Shown here piece by piece: positions 1 to 13,502 of a stretch of 64,000 bases of DNA. Origin of the DNA: Pagrus major. Its lineage: Eukaryota > Chordata > Actinopteri > Spariformes > Sparidae. The first letter of the stretch is position 1, and each line of letters starts with the position of its first letter. The stretch covers positions 24,081,165 through 24,145,164 of the forward strand of contig NC_133221.1 of the NCBI RefSeq assembly GCF_040436345.1, given 5' to 3'. Under the pieces are notes generated by a model. It was not told the origin of the DNA. It saw only the letters and a list, made by a program, of their open reading frames with translations, and did not search any database. The position numbers and the translations under genes are program-made.

Positions 1-1716
1 CAGATTGGGTTCTTGTTTTCCTACCAGCTTAAAGCAGGTACTATTTCTTGTTAATCTTGCATACCATTAAGACGTCATTAGCCACTGGAACAAAGGTACA
101 ATAGCTGAGCCCATCTGTACTTTGGACAAATATTCCCTAAAAAAGTTTTGGAGATGGTGGAAACTGGTGTGATACTATTGCAACAAGCAATACAGCCCTT
201 ATTAAAAAATGACAGATGGTTCAGGGTGGCTACTTGATTCCTGTGTGGAAATCAATATACTAGATGTTTAAGCAACAGCATGTTGAAGGTGGTGATGTAG
301 GTGAGGAGCTTACAGAAAACCTTCTTCAACCTTCAATTTTACAATCACATCTTCCCTTCCAAGTACTTGAAAAGTCCTTGAAATGAGTCTTTGAGAAGGT
401 GTGGAAACCCTGGCACGACTACAGATTTAACCACCCATTATGTGCATATACCTGTGTATATCGTGCTTTTGGTTTGGTGGTAGTAGCTCCCCCCAAACTC
501 AAACATGAAGTTGCTTCACTTCACAGCTGAGACCTCTACTGGTGTCTGCCTCTTTTAGCTCATGTGACCATCCCTTAGTTTCAGGTTTACTCTTGACAGC
601 TCTACAGTGTTAGCCCAGAGATGGTTTGAACATTTTTCCTTTTTCCTCCACTGTTACCTGGGTGATCTGCTCCGAGGCGGGAGCCAGAGTAAAAAAGGGG
701 GTGATTGAATTTCCTGTAATTAAAATGAGAAGTGGTCAGCAGAGACAACGGAGAATAATGGCAGGCTGACGTTGAGCCTGTTGAGCGAGGGAGGGGCGGC
801 CTTTGTACACAGTTTACCTCTGGATGTTAATGTTCTCCACTAGCAGCGTTGCCATTGTGTTGCACCTCTCTTCACACAGAGATTATGTCGGATAATGGGC
901 TCTTTTTACGTCATTATTAGCCCTTCTCTGAGAGGACTCCCTCAACAGTGTTGCTGTTTTGCACTTAGAACTATAATACAAATATAGCAAATACTGCTTC
1001 ATGAATTATTGACTTTTATCTGTTCAAAAGCCTGCACTGAATCATACCGTGGCCTGTTTCCCCATCATACTGTCGATAAGACCAGCAAGTCGGGGTTAAC
1101 TGTATGGCACCTTTCAAACACAGAGGCTATTTAAACTGCCTTACACACGGTTAAGAAATGCATTAGAACCACATCTGAAAGTAGCGGACTAACAAGTTGA
1201 TTCGAAGTTGAGCAGAGTAGATAGAAAGAGTCAATCAAAGGCACAAACCAGATTATTGTAAACTCTACTGTAAACCTGTAGCAGGTCAGCTCTGACTTTG
1301 AATGACGTTAATTCTAGATATTGAGTATATGGATGTATCGCTATGTGTAATGATCTCTCATTTCATCCCACCGCTTTGCAGTGACACAGTCTGAAAGTCT
1401 TTGCCATTCACATGTGCAAGAACTTTTGCTTCCAGGAGAATTCTAGCTGGGGAAATCCTTAATCCCCCTCTCTGATTACAGAAACCTGGTTTCATCTATG
1501 CGTGACATTTATCAGACTCAGGTTGGTCTGGAAAAACAATTGCAACCCAGTTACTAAATTGTATGAACTGATTGAAGTTTATGTTCACCATTTTTTGTAT
1601 TATTTGTTTATCATTTAAGGTTGAAATATGACTTGTAGTTGCAGATAAGTTTCATTCCAACAACAAAAAAAAAATGTTTCTTTTTCAAAATAAAAAGTCT
1701 GTTTTTCCTCTCTCAG
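1..1716. other. probable cep104 intron, no exon recognised
   Basis: This stretch precedes the first recognisable cep104 exon and should be intron (or include exons I could not recognise), because the protein in the window begins far inside CEP104. It ends in a good polypyrimidine tract and an AG acceptor just before 1717. I looked for further TOG-region coding sequence and saw none that I could support. No RNA gene or intact repeat was recognised here. Confidence 0.5.
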
Positions 1717-4700
1717 TTCTGTACAGCGGCTTTGGAGCACAGTGCATCAGAGGTTCGAGAGCCGGCAGTGCGCATCATCTTATCCATGTACCAGCAGCAC
1801 AGAGCTGCTGTTCTCAGCTATCTTCCACCCAGCAATTCTGCCACACGTTGGGATTTCCTCTACAAGACTCTCTTTGATGGCTTTGCCAAGATTGACGGAA
1901 AGCTGGTGGATTTTCAGGCAGGAAGTTTTTTTGTTTGGTTGGTTTTTTTTTCTCACTGCAAATGAATCTCTTGCACTTAAAGAAGGGACATTAACTTCAA
2001 TCTCCTATTTCTATATATAACAAAATATCGCTTTTCTGACATGTATAAGGGTGCCTGTGTTCACTGTGTTAAAATAATTTGCATCACACTGCCAGCCCTG
2101 TTCATTTATTTCAAACAGATTGCAGTCAGCGAGCAGCAGCTGGTAGATGGACAGTGAAACTGTCAGACATGGCAGATGGGAGCACTCTCTCAAGCTGCAA
2201 AGAGTTGAGCTTTGTTAAGGAGCCTACATGATGTCATGTCTTTCTTTTTTTTTGGAGCTGACAGTAACGAGAAAAAGGAGACAGTTTTAAGCTGTACAGA
2301 GATATAACTGCCTCGGCAAAGCCATCACAAGCAGTGTTTGTTTTACTCATCTGGTTACCAAATTCCCCATACCAAACACAGGAATGTATCTGTGTATAGT
2401 ATAATGCAGATATTGTGATCTTTCTTTCAAATACTCCAGATCATTCCCAAATGAACTGTGTGTAAAATTGCACTAACAACAAACCTTACTGACTTTTTCA
2501 TATTATCAACACGGTATGCAGTAGTGTTTGATGTTGTGTACTCGAGTTACCACAAATGCAGCGAGTGAACCAGTCAGCTTGTGTTCCAACGCTGCCATGG
2601 TGTATCATTAGAGACCTAGCCTTCCCATGACGTGATGTCCATGATGTTGAGTAGCACTCAACTGCTAAGACGTCTGATCATTCGCTCATCAGTGTGAGTC
2701 ACCAGTCTGCAGACTAAATGATGCAACTTTAAAAAGAATGAAATAATGAAACTAAAGCTGGTGTGATGAGGAAGAAATACCTGGTATGCTGAAGTGACAT
2801 TAACAGGAGAAAGACAGAATAAAGGAAGCAAACACAAAGGAAAATGGAATAAAGTGACTCTGACTATGAGGCTGATGACATGTTTTTCTTTTTTCTTTTT
2901 TTCATGCAGACTTCGAAGAAGGGAGGTGGTCAGCAGGACGGCCAAAAAGAGAAGGAGGAGATCCACTCTCTTCAGGAGCAGCTGGCTGCCTTGAAAGAGA
3001 TCACAGTAGGTGGAGCTGTCATCACGTCTGTGATTACGTCACTTCTCGTATAATGGCTGCTAATTTGTATTTATGACTCCACACAGAGTTGGTAGAATTT
3101 TTTTCTCCCAAGGTGGTCGGAAACTCAGTTTTTCACATGTACAGAACAACACTGGTACTCCTTATGACGAGGACTTCCACTTTTATCGGGAACTGTCTGT
3201 GTGCATCTGTTGAAGTTGTGCAGACATTTCCTTGTGTGATAGCATCTCTTTGTGATGTCTATTGGTACTTCTCTGTCTGCCTGTGAAGGAAAGAGGGGAC
3301 GGACAAACCAAAGGACAAACGCCCAAGAAAGAAGCTCCCAAAGTTGAGAAAGAGTCCCAAAAAGCTGACAAAGGTATACAAGCTTAAATAGAAAGAAGCA
3401 GACAAAAGCACCTCAATCCCTACTCATACAAAAAGTATTGTTTAGTAGAGGAAGACATCCTCATACACTGAACAGCACCAGATCTGATTTGGATTGCTTC
3501 ATAGCATAAAACAGCAATGTACGCTGATACAGTCAATCATTTTAGGAGTCAATCATTTTAGTTATTTCAGCTATTTACCCATTACTTTTAGTCAACTATT
3601 AGCTTACTTGCTAACTAGTTTTCACACACACTTAATTACAATAACACCTAAATTAATTGTTGCAGCTGACGCACATGTATTTTTTAATCAAATCATTATT
3701 TCAGTTTTTTTCACATTAATTGAGCTAAAATCTCTCCATGTTTCCTGTCAGGATTGACTGTTGTGAGTTCTGGATCTCTTTCTCTCAAAGGTGGCTGCAA
3801 ATTAGTGTCGTAATGACTACTAACAGATACTTTCTTCTTCATTTCCAGCTGTAACAAAAGAGCCCCAGGACAATGTAACACACACTGTTGACCAACAATC
3901 TATCAACTATCTGGACAAGTAAGTGAGTCATAACTTTAATGGAGACCTTTCAAAAGCACTGGTATAATAGAAAGATGTGAGAAAAAATAGAAATATGTAT
4001 ATAGCAAAGTGTCAGTTTCACAGGTTTTCACAGTGTTTTCTGTGCTGTTTTCACACAGTCATTTCTTTTTACTGTATTGTTTTGATATTATAAGTGTGCT
4101 AGTTCCAATGCTTTGAGGGAATATGATCTGATTTGAGCCTGATTGTGTCTTTCAGCTTGTGCATATTCTGCAGTAAAAAGGATGAGTCCTTCACAGAGGA
4201 TGGATTGGACCTCCACTACTGGAAACACTGTCCTATGCTGAGACGCTGCGATGAATGTAGACAGGTACAATGTTACTTTTTTAAAAGTGTTGGCACATTA
4301 TTAGTCCAATTGCTACGCCTGAAGACTTTGTGTACAGCTCTGCGTTGTGTTCACAGGTTGTTGAGATAGCCAGCCTCACAGAGCACCTACTGGGTGAATG
4401 TGAAAGCAGGTCCAGATTCAGCCAGTGCCCACGCTGCTCAGAGGCTGTGGCTACTGAAGAGCTGACCCGACATGTCCAGGGTCCCGCCTGCAACCGTGAG
4501 TTCTCAGTCTCACTCTTTCATGCCATTGGAAATTTTCTGAAAATGGTTTGTGTGATGAAATCATGCAATTTGTATAAGGTGTATTTTCTTTTTTCTTTTA
4601 TTATTTTTTGACTTTATTGGCTGGTGATAGTGTCGACACAGAAAGGAAAACAGTGAGAGAATGGGGGTATGACATGAAACAAAGGCCCCAAACCAAATTT

Positions 4701-7700
4701 GTGAACATTGTACACATTGTGGACACCCAAGAAGTGAATGTGACAGAGTATCATGCACATATGAAAAAATGGCTAAAAACAAAACTACTAGATATAATCA
4801 AAATAACTTATATACAAAATTTCACAAATGCTGCTTTACTTTTTTAACCCACCGGGAGCAAAGGGCATTATTCTCTGGTGCAATTTCTTGAAACTTTTTA
4901 AACTTGAATATTAACTACAATATTGAAGGCAACATTAATAAGTCCGGAGGACATGATGTCATCCTTTGTGGTGAAATCTTTTATCAGCAGTCACAGTTAG
5001 CTCAAACTTTAACTAATAAGTGAGTACCACAGGGAAAAGTCAGACATGCACTTCATCTGTGTTAATGTAATGCCAATTTTACATACAGTATCTGTATCAT
5101 ACATAATAATTACTTTCACAGTCTGCCAACTCAGAAGTTATTCACATTTATGCAGTCCAACGTTTGGAAGTCTGAATGCAATGCACTCACATTAAAGGAT
5201 ACAACACCATGTTACTGTGATAGTATTTTGTTGTTTTGGCTCTACTCCAGCTTATTAGATGTGAAATGAAACAAGAGCTATGAGGTTAGAGTGCTGTAGT
5301 TAGATTGTGTTTTCAGCCTTGTCATCCTTGTACATTGTTCCCCAATTTAAGGAACAGAATTAATTTGGACAAGTCACCATCATCTAACATAAAGGCATCG
5401 CATAGAAGATTTTGTTTGTAGATATTTCTCAGGATGACTGGGTGAAGCAACAACTTAATGATGCTCTGTCAAGCCTGCACTGCAGCCAGCTGCACATCTT
5501 GCTTGCTTTGGGGGTGTTTTGCCTTCAGTGTGGTCTACATTAAGAGAGACACAGTTCGACTGAGGACAGGTCATTGACTTCACCATGCACTTACCATATA
5601 CAAGCACCTGGAGTAGAATACAGCACAGCAGTTAAAACAAGTTTTGACCTATGAGTTAGGGTACATATGTGTTACCGTGAAATGGTTTTACATAAATGCA
5701 TGGCCTATAGGCCACAGATTGATTGTAAGAACACTTCCTGAATAGTTCATGTAAGCAGTTCTTTAGCTGCACGTCAGAGTTCAACAAAATGCAAGCGTGG
5801 GTGACCCATACCCTGCAAAATGTTCCTTCTTTACAGGCCTAAACCGGGTCTTCAAACTCACCTTTACTTTGACTCTTTTGCTTGGCTACACATAGGGAGT
5901 TCAACAGCACAATGTCATTACATAGGTGTGAAAATGCTCCTCTTTCTTTCTGTCAAAAAGACACATATTGTGAAACTTCCTGGTTTTGACCTTGTTTGTC
6001 CACAGCCTGGTCTTGGTAGGCTGACCTTGGTTTAGCACCCAGTGCTGCTGAGATGTTTGTCTCTTTTAATTTTTTTGGATACATTTTTTCTCACTTTCTT
6101 TAACATTGCATTTAGGTGGCTGGTGTCTATGTGTGAGTGCAATTTGATGTGGATCCTTGATCTGGTGAGCTTAAATGATGGTTCAGCAGTTATGGATGGT
6201 TTAAAATGGAGAGTGATGCTTGGCTATCGAGTAGTATTTTAATAAAACATGAAAAGCATTATCCTGAAAACATGCTCTCATGTTCACAATTATTTAATGG
6301 AAAACAAATCAGAAGTAAGTACGTTTCCATAGTTTTGGTTAGTTAAGGATTTCTGGAAAACTGCCAAGACCTGCTACCAGTATTTACTATCTTAAAGCTT
6401 ATGTCAGCTGTTCTTACATAATCTTTATAATGTTTGGTTTTTTTCCCAGTCGGATACCAGTTAAATGTTACTGTATCCCTACCTCTCCGTCACAGGCCAT
6501 ATGTCTCCATACATAATTGACACCAGTGGGCCTTTTGTATTACAATGAACTTTGTCTCTCTCATGTTCCTGTGGATTCAACAGAAACTGGAGTTGAGAGT
6601 TTGGATAGGTTGTGTTTACCCTAATGTTCCCAGACCTCGAAGGTGAATTGTATTCAAAGCTGTTCTTCTTTAGTGTTTGAGGGACTTTTTCCGTAATTGT
6701 ATAACAGGTGGCTTAAAGGTGTTATGTTTCTGTTTCAGCCCCCATCTCCGGTAAAGGCTCCAACCACTGTCCTTTATGCCACAACAACTTCATGCCCGGA
6801 GAGCAGGTGAGATTCATGCAAGTTTCATATGAGAAATTCATATGTGCCAATTGTGTCACTCACAGCTGTGTGAGAATGTTTTATTGTGAAGTGACAACAA
6901 AAGGTGAAGACAAGAAATGTGAATTTTGCAGCAGAACAGTCATGGTATGCTGTTTCATGTTAATATTTCAAAGTTAAAAAAACAAACAAAGTTGGTCACA
7001 TTTATGAAAAGAAGAAGAAAAGAAGATTCTGTTAAGATTTTCAAATAACTCAGTGCGCTTTTCTCTTTTTCCTCTTTTATATCAACACAGACACCCAAAA
7101 GCATCTAATATTAGGCTTGAAGAGCAAACAGGTGTTGAGGTAAAACACCGCTATTGTTGGCCTTTAAAGACTTCAAAGGAGGCAGAGCCTTTGTTCTTAA
7201 TGGGCTGTTTCAATCGTCAAAAGATGAAGTAAATACCATTTCTCGCATTCCTACAAGCTGAAGAAGAAGTAAAGACAAAAATGTCCAGATGAGCTGTTTA
7301 TGGATAAAACTTTAATATACATTTTTGAGTTATGCTAATAAAGTTATGCTTTCCCGAAATCTTTTGTGTGTGGTGCCTGCTGAGATGGCTCAGTTCTGCT
7401 TTGTATTTTGTGGAAAAAGTTTGATCTGAAACAAAAAAACAAAAGTTGGGGTTAACATGTACTCTATTCATCAGCAGGTACGGAAACATCATCAAAATGG
7501 GGGACTCAAAATTGCGAACATAAACTCAGTATAACCTCATTGTTGAATATTACATAACATAGCCACAGGGAAAATGGTTCATCTTATCTTCTCTAAGTAA
7601 ACAGTGCTCATATTTCGGCGCCTTCGCAACTACTCATCCTTTACTAACGCTGAGTGTCAGTTCACTTTTTGTGTGATACATAGAGAAGTTTAAAATATCC

Positions 7701-10700
7701 TGTAGAAGATTCTCAGCCCCACTAAAACACATAAGTGTCGCCTTTCATTTGCCTTCTGTTACGTTCCTGTCACTGTGGAGTCTAATGAATCATGCAAGTC
7801 GTCTGTCAAGGAGCCGTAAGAGCTACAAGAGTCAGTCTGAGCAGTGCCTGTCCTGGTTCTGCCTGTCCCAGTTTGCAGCAATACAAAATTTTGAATTTGA
7901 TACTGTCAGTCCCTGTATCTGATTGGTCGATCCAGGTGGAATGTGTAAAGTACCTGATAAACAAAAAGTAGTGAACATAAAGTAATGATCCTTTTTGATG
8001 AATGATGAGGTTTGCCACTCTCTTTTGGCCGCTTAAACAGCAGCAGTTGGTTTGGAATAGATATAAAAACACAATAGCTGCATGTGAAATGAGGAGGTAG
8101 ACATGATATATCATGTAAAGACTTAACTTTACCTTAACTGGTTGGTCGTTTGGCCATTTTTACTTAATTATATTATTACTTTTACAGTCAACACAGCATT
8201 CGTAAAATACCACTCAGAGGCACATTTATATACTTAATTTAAAATTATTTATGAGTGACTTATTTTAGCAGTTTTTTCATTTACACTGGAGCTACTTCCC
8301 TGTTAATAATCATTTAATTTAATCCTGAACTGTGAAGCACTTTGTAAAGTGGGTTTCAGTATGAGCTCTATAACTTGATGATCGATGATCCTTCTGGCAT
8401 TTAATAATGATGGTTTACAGGTGATATGTGGGCGCAGCGCTATAAACAGCCACAGCCGTGTGTTACAGTAACATGTAATGGCGGCTGTTCGAAAACTGTT
8501 GGAGAACCTCCCTGATGAATCACAATTGAAAGGTATAATGAGTATTGGATCGGGCACAAGTATCAAAATGTAAACTGAATTGTTTTAGGGCGTTTCTCCA
8601 TCCATCTGACGAAAAAATGTGTATATGCATATGTATGTACTACAGTTGTAGCCATAATTCTGCACAGTTTGGGATGTGGCCAGATGTGGATCATGCTAAA
8701 AAAGTCTTCATCCATACAGTGCAGTTTTTTTTCTCCGCATTATTTGATTTTGTGTTAAATAGGCCTCTTTCACAGCAGACATTTTGACGTACAAGTGTAA
8801 CTAACAGCGTTAAGGACAGCTCTGTTTCATTTCTAAGACAGCAGTGTCAGTGACACCATGCACAATGCTGGAACTGGCTCATGTATCTGGAATGATATCA
8901 ATTACACATGTGTTTTTCCTGCTGTGACAAAATATGTGCGGTGAAAAATGCCTATTGTCCTTTGTTACTGTACTGTGATTCATTTCAACTTTTAGCACTT
9001 TGCATTTTAACCACCTTTAATCCCTGCAAACCACTTAATGTCCGACTAGGCCAAGATATGAGCGATGTGGAGATTATGCCTGAATATTCAACCTCAGTTG
9101 TAATTTCAACATGCAGTCTCTCACCTCACACGCGCTTGAAAATTAATGAAGAAAAAAACTGACAGAAAGTCACACTCTCGCTGCCAGAGCTGTGAGCGCA
9201 GACCCGATGAAAGACTGCAGTGTTTGTAGGAGGGAGGGCAGCCATTCGGGCCTTGACTGGGCCTACAGTCAGCCGTGGTTGCCCTGATAGAGAAAGTACC
9301 TGGAAGAGGAATGGACTCACTGAGCTACTTTGTCCCTGTTCCAGGCTTGGAAGGCTCACCTCATGGGCAGAGAGGGCTGTAAACAAAACTCGCGCAGGAC
9401 TGCGGTGTCCCAGAGAACCCAGCCAGCACAAGGTAAAGCATTCATACACCCTCTGCTTACACCTACCTCCCCAACGGTCACTGTGAGAGCTGGACAAAGT
9501 GCCCATGCTTGTTGGTAAAATTTCATGTTTCAGCTTTTCCACTATTGGTTGGTTTCCTGCCTCAGAGCACAGGACGAGGCACATAAAAATAGTGACAGAT
9601 TTAATTTGGAGTCTAGTGTAGTGGGTGTTTGTGCATCCATTTTGAGGAATATTTCGCAATCGTGCTAGTGGTTGTTAATGACCGAAACATTACAGTCACG
9701 TCATGTCACAAGGATTCTGCTTTATGTACACGAAAGTAGGGTTGTTGAGAAACATCTCACAGTTCTGTAATAACCATCTTGATGCCAGAGTGACAGTTTG
9801 GGCTTGTTCAACCAGCTCACACGAGGCAACGACTGCTGAATGTATTTAAGTTATAATCCTCAAGGTTTTCATTGTATCACACCCCATTCTTCAGCAACAG
9901 CTACTCAATGTTTTTGTACCCTGTATTTGCAATTATGTACAGTAGTTTTTATTCTTACTGGTAGAACCCGCCTTTCCCAGAGGGATTTAAGGCTCGCGAA
10001 TTCACAGGAAACTATGCGCGCATGTACTGGACATGATGCTGAAGACTAAAGCAGCTGAGTTGAGAACTGCTGTTGCACAACCTTGCTGAATGTGTTCTTT
10101 AGTCCTGTCTATTAAAACGACATCATAGTGTCGGGAATCCTATCAGGCCACCGTTGTTTGTCTGCGCTGTAAACACTGTCAACCAGTTGCTATTCTGCTG
10201 CACGAGGTGTATTTGCTGCCCCCAGTGGTCAATACATGTGTCACCAGCAACCAAAGGGGTCGCCAAATCAACCAGGCGTGAAATCTTAAGGGTTGTAACT
10301 TTAAAGGTCCAGTGTGTAGGATTTAGGGGGATCTATTGGCAGAAATGAAATATAATATTCATAATTATGTTTTCATGAGCGTATAATCACCTGAAACTAA
10401 AAAAAGTTTTATTGTATTTTCATTACCTTAGATTGAGCCTTTTATATCTGAGACAGAGTCCGCCATGTTGCACCACCATGTTTCTACAGCAGCCCAGAAC
10501 GGACAAACCAAACACTGGCCTTAGAGAGGGCGTTTCTCATTTTTCACATAGGGGAGGGTGACACGAGGGGTGTTCAACTGGTTGCAATCTGCACCCTCAC
10601 TGCTTGATGCCACTAAATCCTACACGCTGGACCTTTAAGCAAGTTTGGTAACAATAGGTAGGTCCCAGAGAAGGTCAGGGGCACAGGAAGTCAGTTCCTG

Positions 10701-11312
10701 GAGCATGCTGACCTTTCACATCAGGCGTCATAAAGACCCCGTTAACACACAGATCTTAAATAACTTGAAATAACATGAGTGCCTACATGCTTTGCCTACA
10801 TGCTTTGCCACAGCATACAAGTCGATATTATAAAGGTACACAACGGTCAACAGCGAACAAATGAACCTTTCAGGATTTTCCACCAGGAAATAGTTTATCC
10901 ATCTGGTACATCCTGTCACACGCTTAATCCAGTTAATAAATGATTGCCTAAACAGCGGCCACACATTAGGGAAGTTAGAACATTATAAAACACTGTGGGA
11001 AAAACCTCCAAGCAGGCTGACAATGTGTAGCATGCCGCCACATCACCACAAGCTGTATACATCGTGACCCCTTCCTGTTTGTATTCACATCACAGGTGAT
11101 GCAGGCCCTTTTGTTTAGTGCTAAATAGTACACAACAGTGGTGTCGTCTGTTGAAGTTCTTAAAAATGTGTGTGTCTCCAGGCAGGGCTGTCGGTGGAGC
11201 CAAGTTGAAGCAGGCCTGGTCGGTCGGGGCCAGAGGCAGGCCCATGGGCAGAGGCAGCCGGATCCCAGCTCTGGCACACCTGTCCAGAGGACATCCACCA
11301 GGGAAACGCTGA
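1717..11312 (+). CDS. centrosomal protein 104 (CEP104), 3' nine exons, 5' partial
   Basis: Seen: nine exons that join in frame at 1717-1917, 2910-3005, 3289-3373, 3849-3918, 4156-4264, 4357-4495, 6739-6806, 9345-9432 and 11182-11312, giving about 328 residues and a TGA stop. Exon phases match at each junction. The first exon has the end of the TOG-like domain (ALEHSASEVREPAVRII). A lysine/glutamate-rich linker follows (EIHSLQEQLAALKEI). Then comes a run of paired-cysteine/histidine zinc-finger motifs: LCIFC with LHYWKHC, CDEC with LTEHLLGEC, CPRC with LTRH, and CPLC with AWKAHLMGREGC. The basic tail contains SRIP, an SxIP-type EB1-binding motif. Known of the family: CEP104 sits at centriole distal ends and ciliary tips, binds tubulin, EB1 and CP110, and is mutated in Joubert syndrome. 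Odd: the first exon ends either at a weak GT donor (after 1905) or at a GC donor (after 1917). The start codon lies off the left edge. Confidence 0.93.
4496..6738 (+). other. cep104 intron, 2.2 kb
   Basis: This intron lies between the zinc-finger exons ending 4495 and starting 6739; the single base C left by the upstream exon joins CC to make a proline codon. Apart from a weak repeat remnant near its 5' end I see nothing coding. Several open frames of 60-80 codons here have no recognisable product. Confidence 0.6.
4609..4720. repeat. old dispersed repeat remnant, possible
   Basis: The segment has the layout TTTATTGG, then a CGACACAGAAAGG stretch, then TATGACATGAAACAAAGG. A segment of similar layout in reverse orientation occurs near 49085-49215 (CCTTTATTACATGTC, then a CT-rich stretch, then AATAAATGC). 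I take both as degenerate copies of one interspersed fish repeat; the match is only approximate by eye. Confidence 0.3.
6807..9344 (+). other. cep104 intron, 2.5 kb
   Basis: This intron separates the exon encoding CPLCHNNFMPGEQ from the exon encoding AWKAHLMGREGC. Its boundaries are CAG|GTGAG and a TTCCAG acceptor. No other gene was recognised. An antisense open frame across 9126-9659 is a shadow over the real exon at 9345-9432. Confidence 0.6.
10301..10638 (+). mobile_element. short inverted-repeat element (MITE family A), copy 1
   Basis: About 338 bp in the last intron of cep104. The left end reads TTAAAGGTCCAGTGTGTAGG and the right end is its near-perfect reverse complement (CCTACACGCTGGACCTTTAA), so the terminal inverted repeat is more than 20 bp, with TTAA at both outer edges. 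There is no coding capacity. The TTAA edges are consistent with piggyBac-like insertion. A truncated, inverted relative lies at 44535-44781, sharing an internal stretch (GAACGGACAAACCAA). Confidence 0.85.
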
Positions 11313-12094
11313 CACTGGTTCCAAGCACCTGGGTTACCCATATTTCCTGGTCTCACGTTTCTGCATATCGGCACTTTTAGAAAACTGACGTATTCACTGA
11401 CATTTGCAATAGGATTATTGCCATTATTGATTTGTAATTTATATATTTATCATTTTATAAAGATTACCAAAATGGGAATTACCTTGTCTTATAAAGTCTC
11501 TGTAAAAACTGACATTACAACATAGCGTTGTATCCACTTATAGAGACATTGGAGATTCACTACATTAAATCTAATTAAAGTCCACTATTGTTATGGTCAG
11601 TGACAGTCCACACAGAGAAGAGACAGCTGGGCTCACCAGTGTTAGATCTCTTGCCTCTTTTCTGTACTGTATGCCATTCCTCTGGCATCACACACCTGTC
11701 TGGCTACTAAACATCATGAGCACTCTGTGTGCTGTTTGCTGATATCTCAGTTTTGAGGCTCACTGCCGTTTGGAGCCTCCGTGGTGGGGATTGTACAGCT
11801 TAAAGGAGCCATCCATTGATTTAATATTGTGCTTCAATGAGGTTCGGGTGATTCAAGAGACAGGTGTAAAAAAGAATTAACATCTTCTTATAAGACCCAT
11901 CTGTCTGGTAAAATACCCACATCTCACGACTCCAAACTCAGTTTGCAATGCACGCTGTCTGTTATAGATCTGTAGGCTCTTAGCCCATGCTGAGATAACT
12001 CTGATGACATCACTCTGACATCATCAGGGTTTTTTTTCTCAGATGTGACTCCTCAGGAGCCAAAGAAGACATTATACAGCCGTTCTCACAGTCC

Positions 12095-12100
12095 AATAAA
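12095..12100 (+). terminator. candidate polyadenylation signal for cep104
   Basis: AATAAA on the plus strand, about 780 bp beyond the cep104 stop, followed by a T/G-containing stretch. It is the first canonical hexamer I noticed downstream. Use of this site is inferred; other hexamers occur further on (around 13363 and 14240). Confidence 0.4.
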
Positions 12101-12335
12101 CTAAACTTTCTGTGTAAAATTAGTGGAGGTTTGTTTCAAAGGAATGATACACAACTTCATGGAGAAAGATGGTTGATTGTTGAGTCTGATCTGCAAGTTG
12201 TCAAATACTGACACTTTAGGATGGTGGCTCGGCTCCAAAGTCAATCCAAAGCATCAGTATTTGATGACTTGGGTATGAGACTCAACTACCTTTCTCTAGA
12301 AACACCTTAAAATTTACATAGCATAGCTTTAAAGC

Positions 12336-12757
12336 TTAAAGGCACAGTTCACCCCAAAATCAAAAATACATATTTTTCTCTTACCTATAGTGCTATTTAT
12401 GCATCCAGATTGTTTTGGTGTGAGTTACCGAGTTGTAGGGATTGTTGTGAGCAGTTTCATGCTTCAACTGTTTTCTTTCTACTGAACTACACCTGCTTAC
12501 CGCATCAACAAGCAGAACCTGTGGACAACATGTTAGCTAAGTAAGCTCCTAAAGTAGTTGACGCCGTTAATGTTTAATTCCTGAGCTGTCATGAGCACCA
12601 GCCTCTAGTCCATGAGTATATGCACACTTCCTTTAGCCGTTGTGATACGGCATGATCTCCAAAACTCGATAACATGCACCAAAACAATCTAGATATATAA
12701 ATAGCACTTCAGGTAAGGGGAAAACTATGTATATTTTTGGGTGAACTGTCCCTTTAA
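12336..12757. mobile_element. short inverted-repeat element (MITE family B)
   Basis: About 420 bp with long terminal inverted repeats. The left end TTAAAGGCACAGTTCACCCC matches the reverse complement of the right end (TTAAAGGGACAGTTCACCCA). The similarity runs inward for roughly 60-100 bp on each side, through CTTACCT, AGTGCTATTTA and AGATTGTTTTGGTG, so the element could fold into a long hairpin. It is non-coding. It lies between cep104 and the glycosyltransferase gene and has TTAA at both edges. Confidence 0.9.
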
Positions 12758-13502
12758 CTAGTCACACTATATTTAAAGATGGTAATAATTGGCAATTTTT
12801 GCTTTAAAAAATAGTTTGCAGCATTGTTAAAAAACAAAAAATTAGCGATCGCTCGTGTGGAATATGCTTCTGCTCATAATGAATCAGGTTAAGAGCTTAC
12901 CATTGATAACCAGTGTAGTTTCACTAAGTATGTTATCAATCACTACATGTACTAAGAGGTTGATGACAATGACTGACACTAGAGGCGGTAGTGAGAGTGA
13001 GGAGGAGGTTTGGTTACAAGCAGAAGACTTTCCTCCCTTGGCATCGCTCCAGCAGACGATGCTTCAGTACAAGAGAAGCCATCGACGGCCACAGTGCAGC
13101 TTCACTGTCAGCTTCATGCTTTACAAGTCTGTTTACACGTTCATGTATTGTCTTAAATAGAATATATAAAGTATAGAGTATATAGAAGGTATGACGTAGC
13201 ACTTTGCCAAAGGGATGAAGCTTCATCGTTGATATTTCAGTAACATATGGATTAATTTATTTTCCTGCCTAACGCCTACTGACAATCTTGAGTAGATAGC
13301 ACAGTTTTTTATGCTCTAGTAGACAAGTGAAGGTTCACCTTTTAACCTGACAGAATTGTTCGAATAAAATGAAAACACAACGGAGATGAATGTACTTTAT
13401 ACTGTAGAATTTGTGTAGCACCTGTTTTTCCTAAAGTCGACTTTTGTTGCTGAAAAGACTTAAAACTGACCCCAACAAACACATTGAAGCACTTCAGTGG
13501 CT

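Noticed and set aside
9126..9659. 177-codon minus-strand open frame
   Set aside because: It overlaps the cep104 exon at 9345-9432 on the opposite strand. It has no recognisable domain and opens with an ordinary low-complexity mixture.
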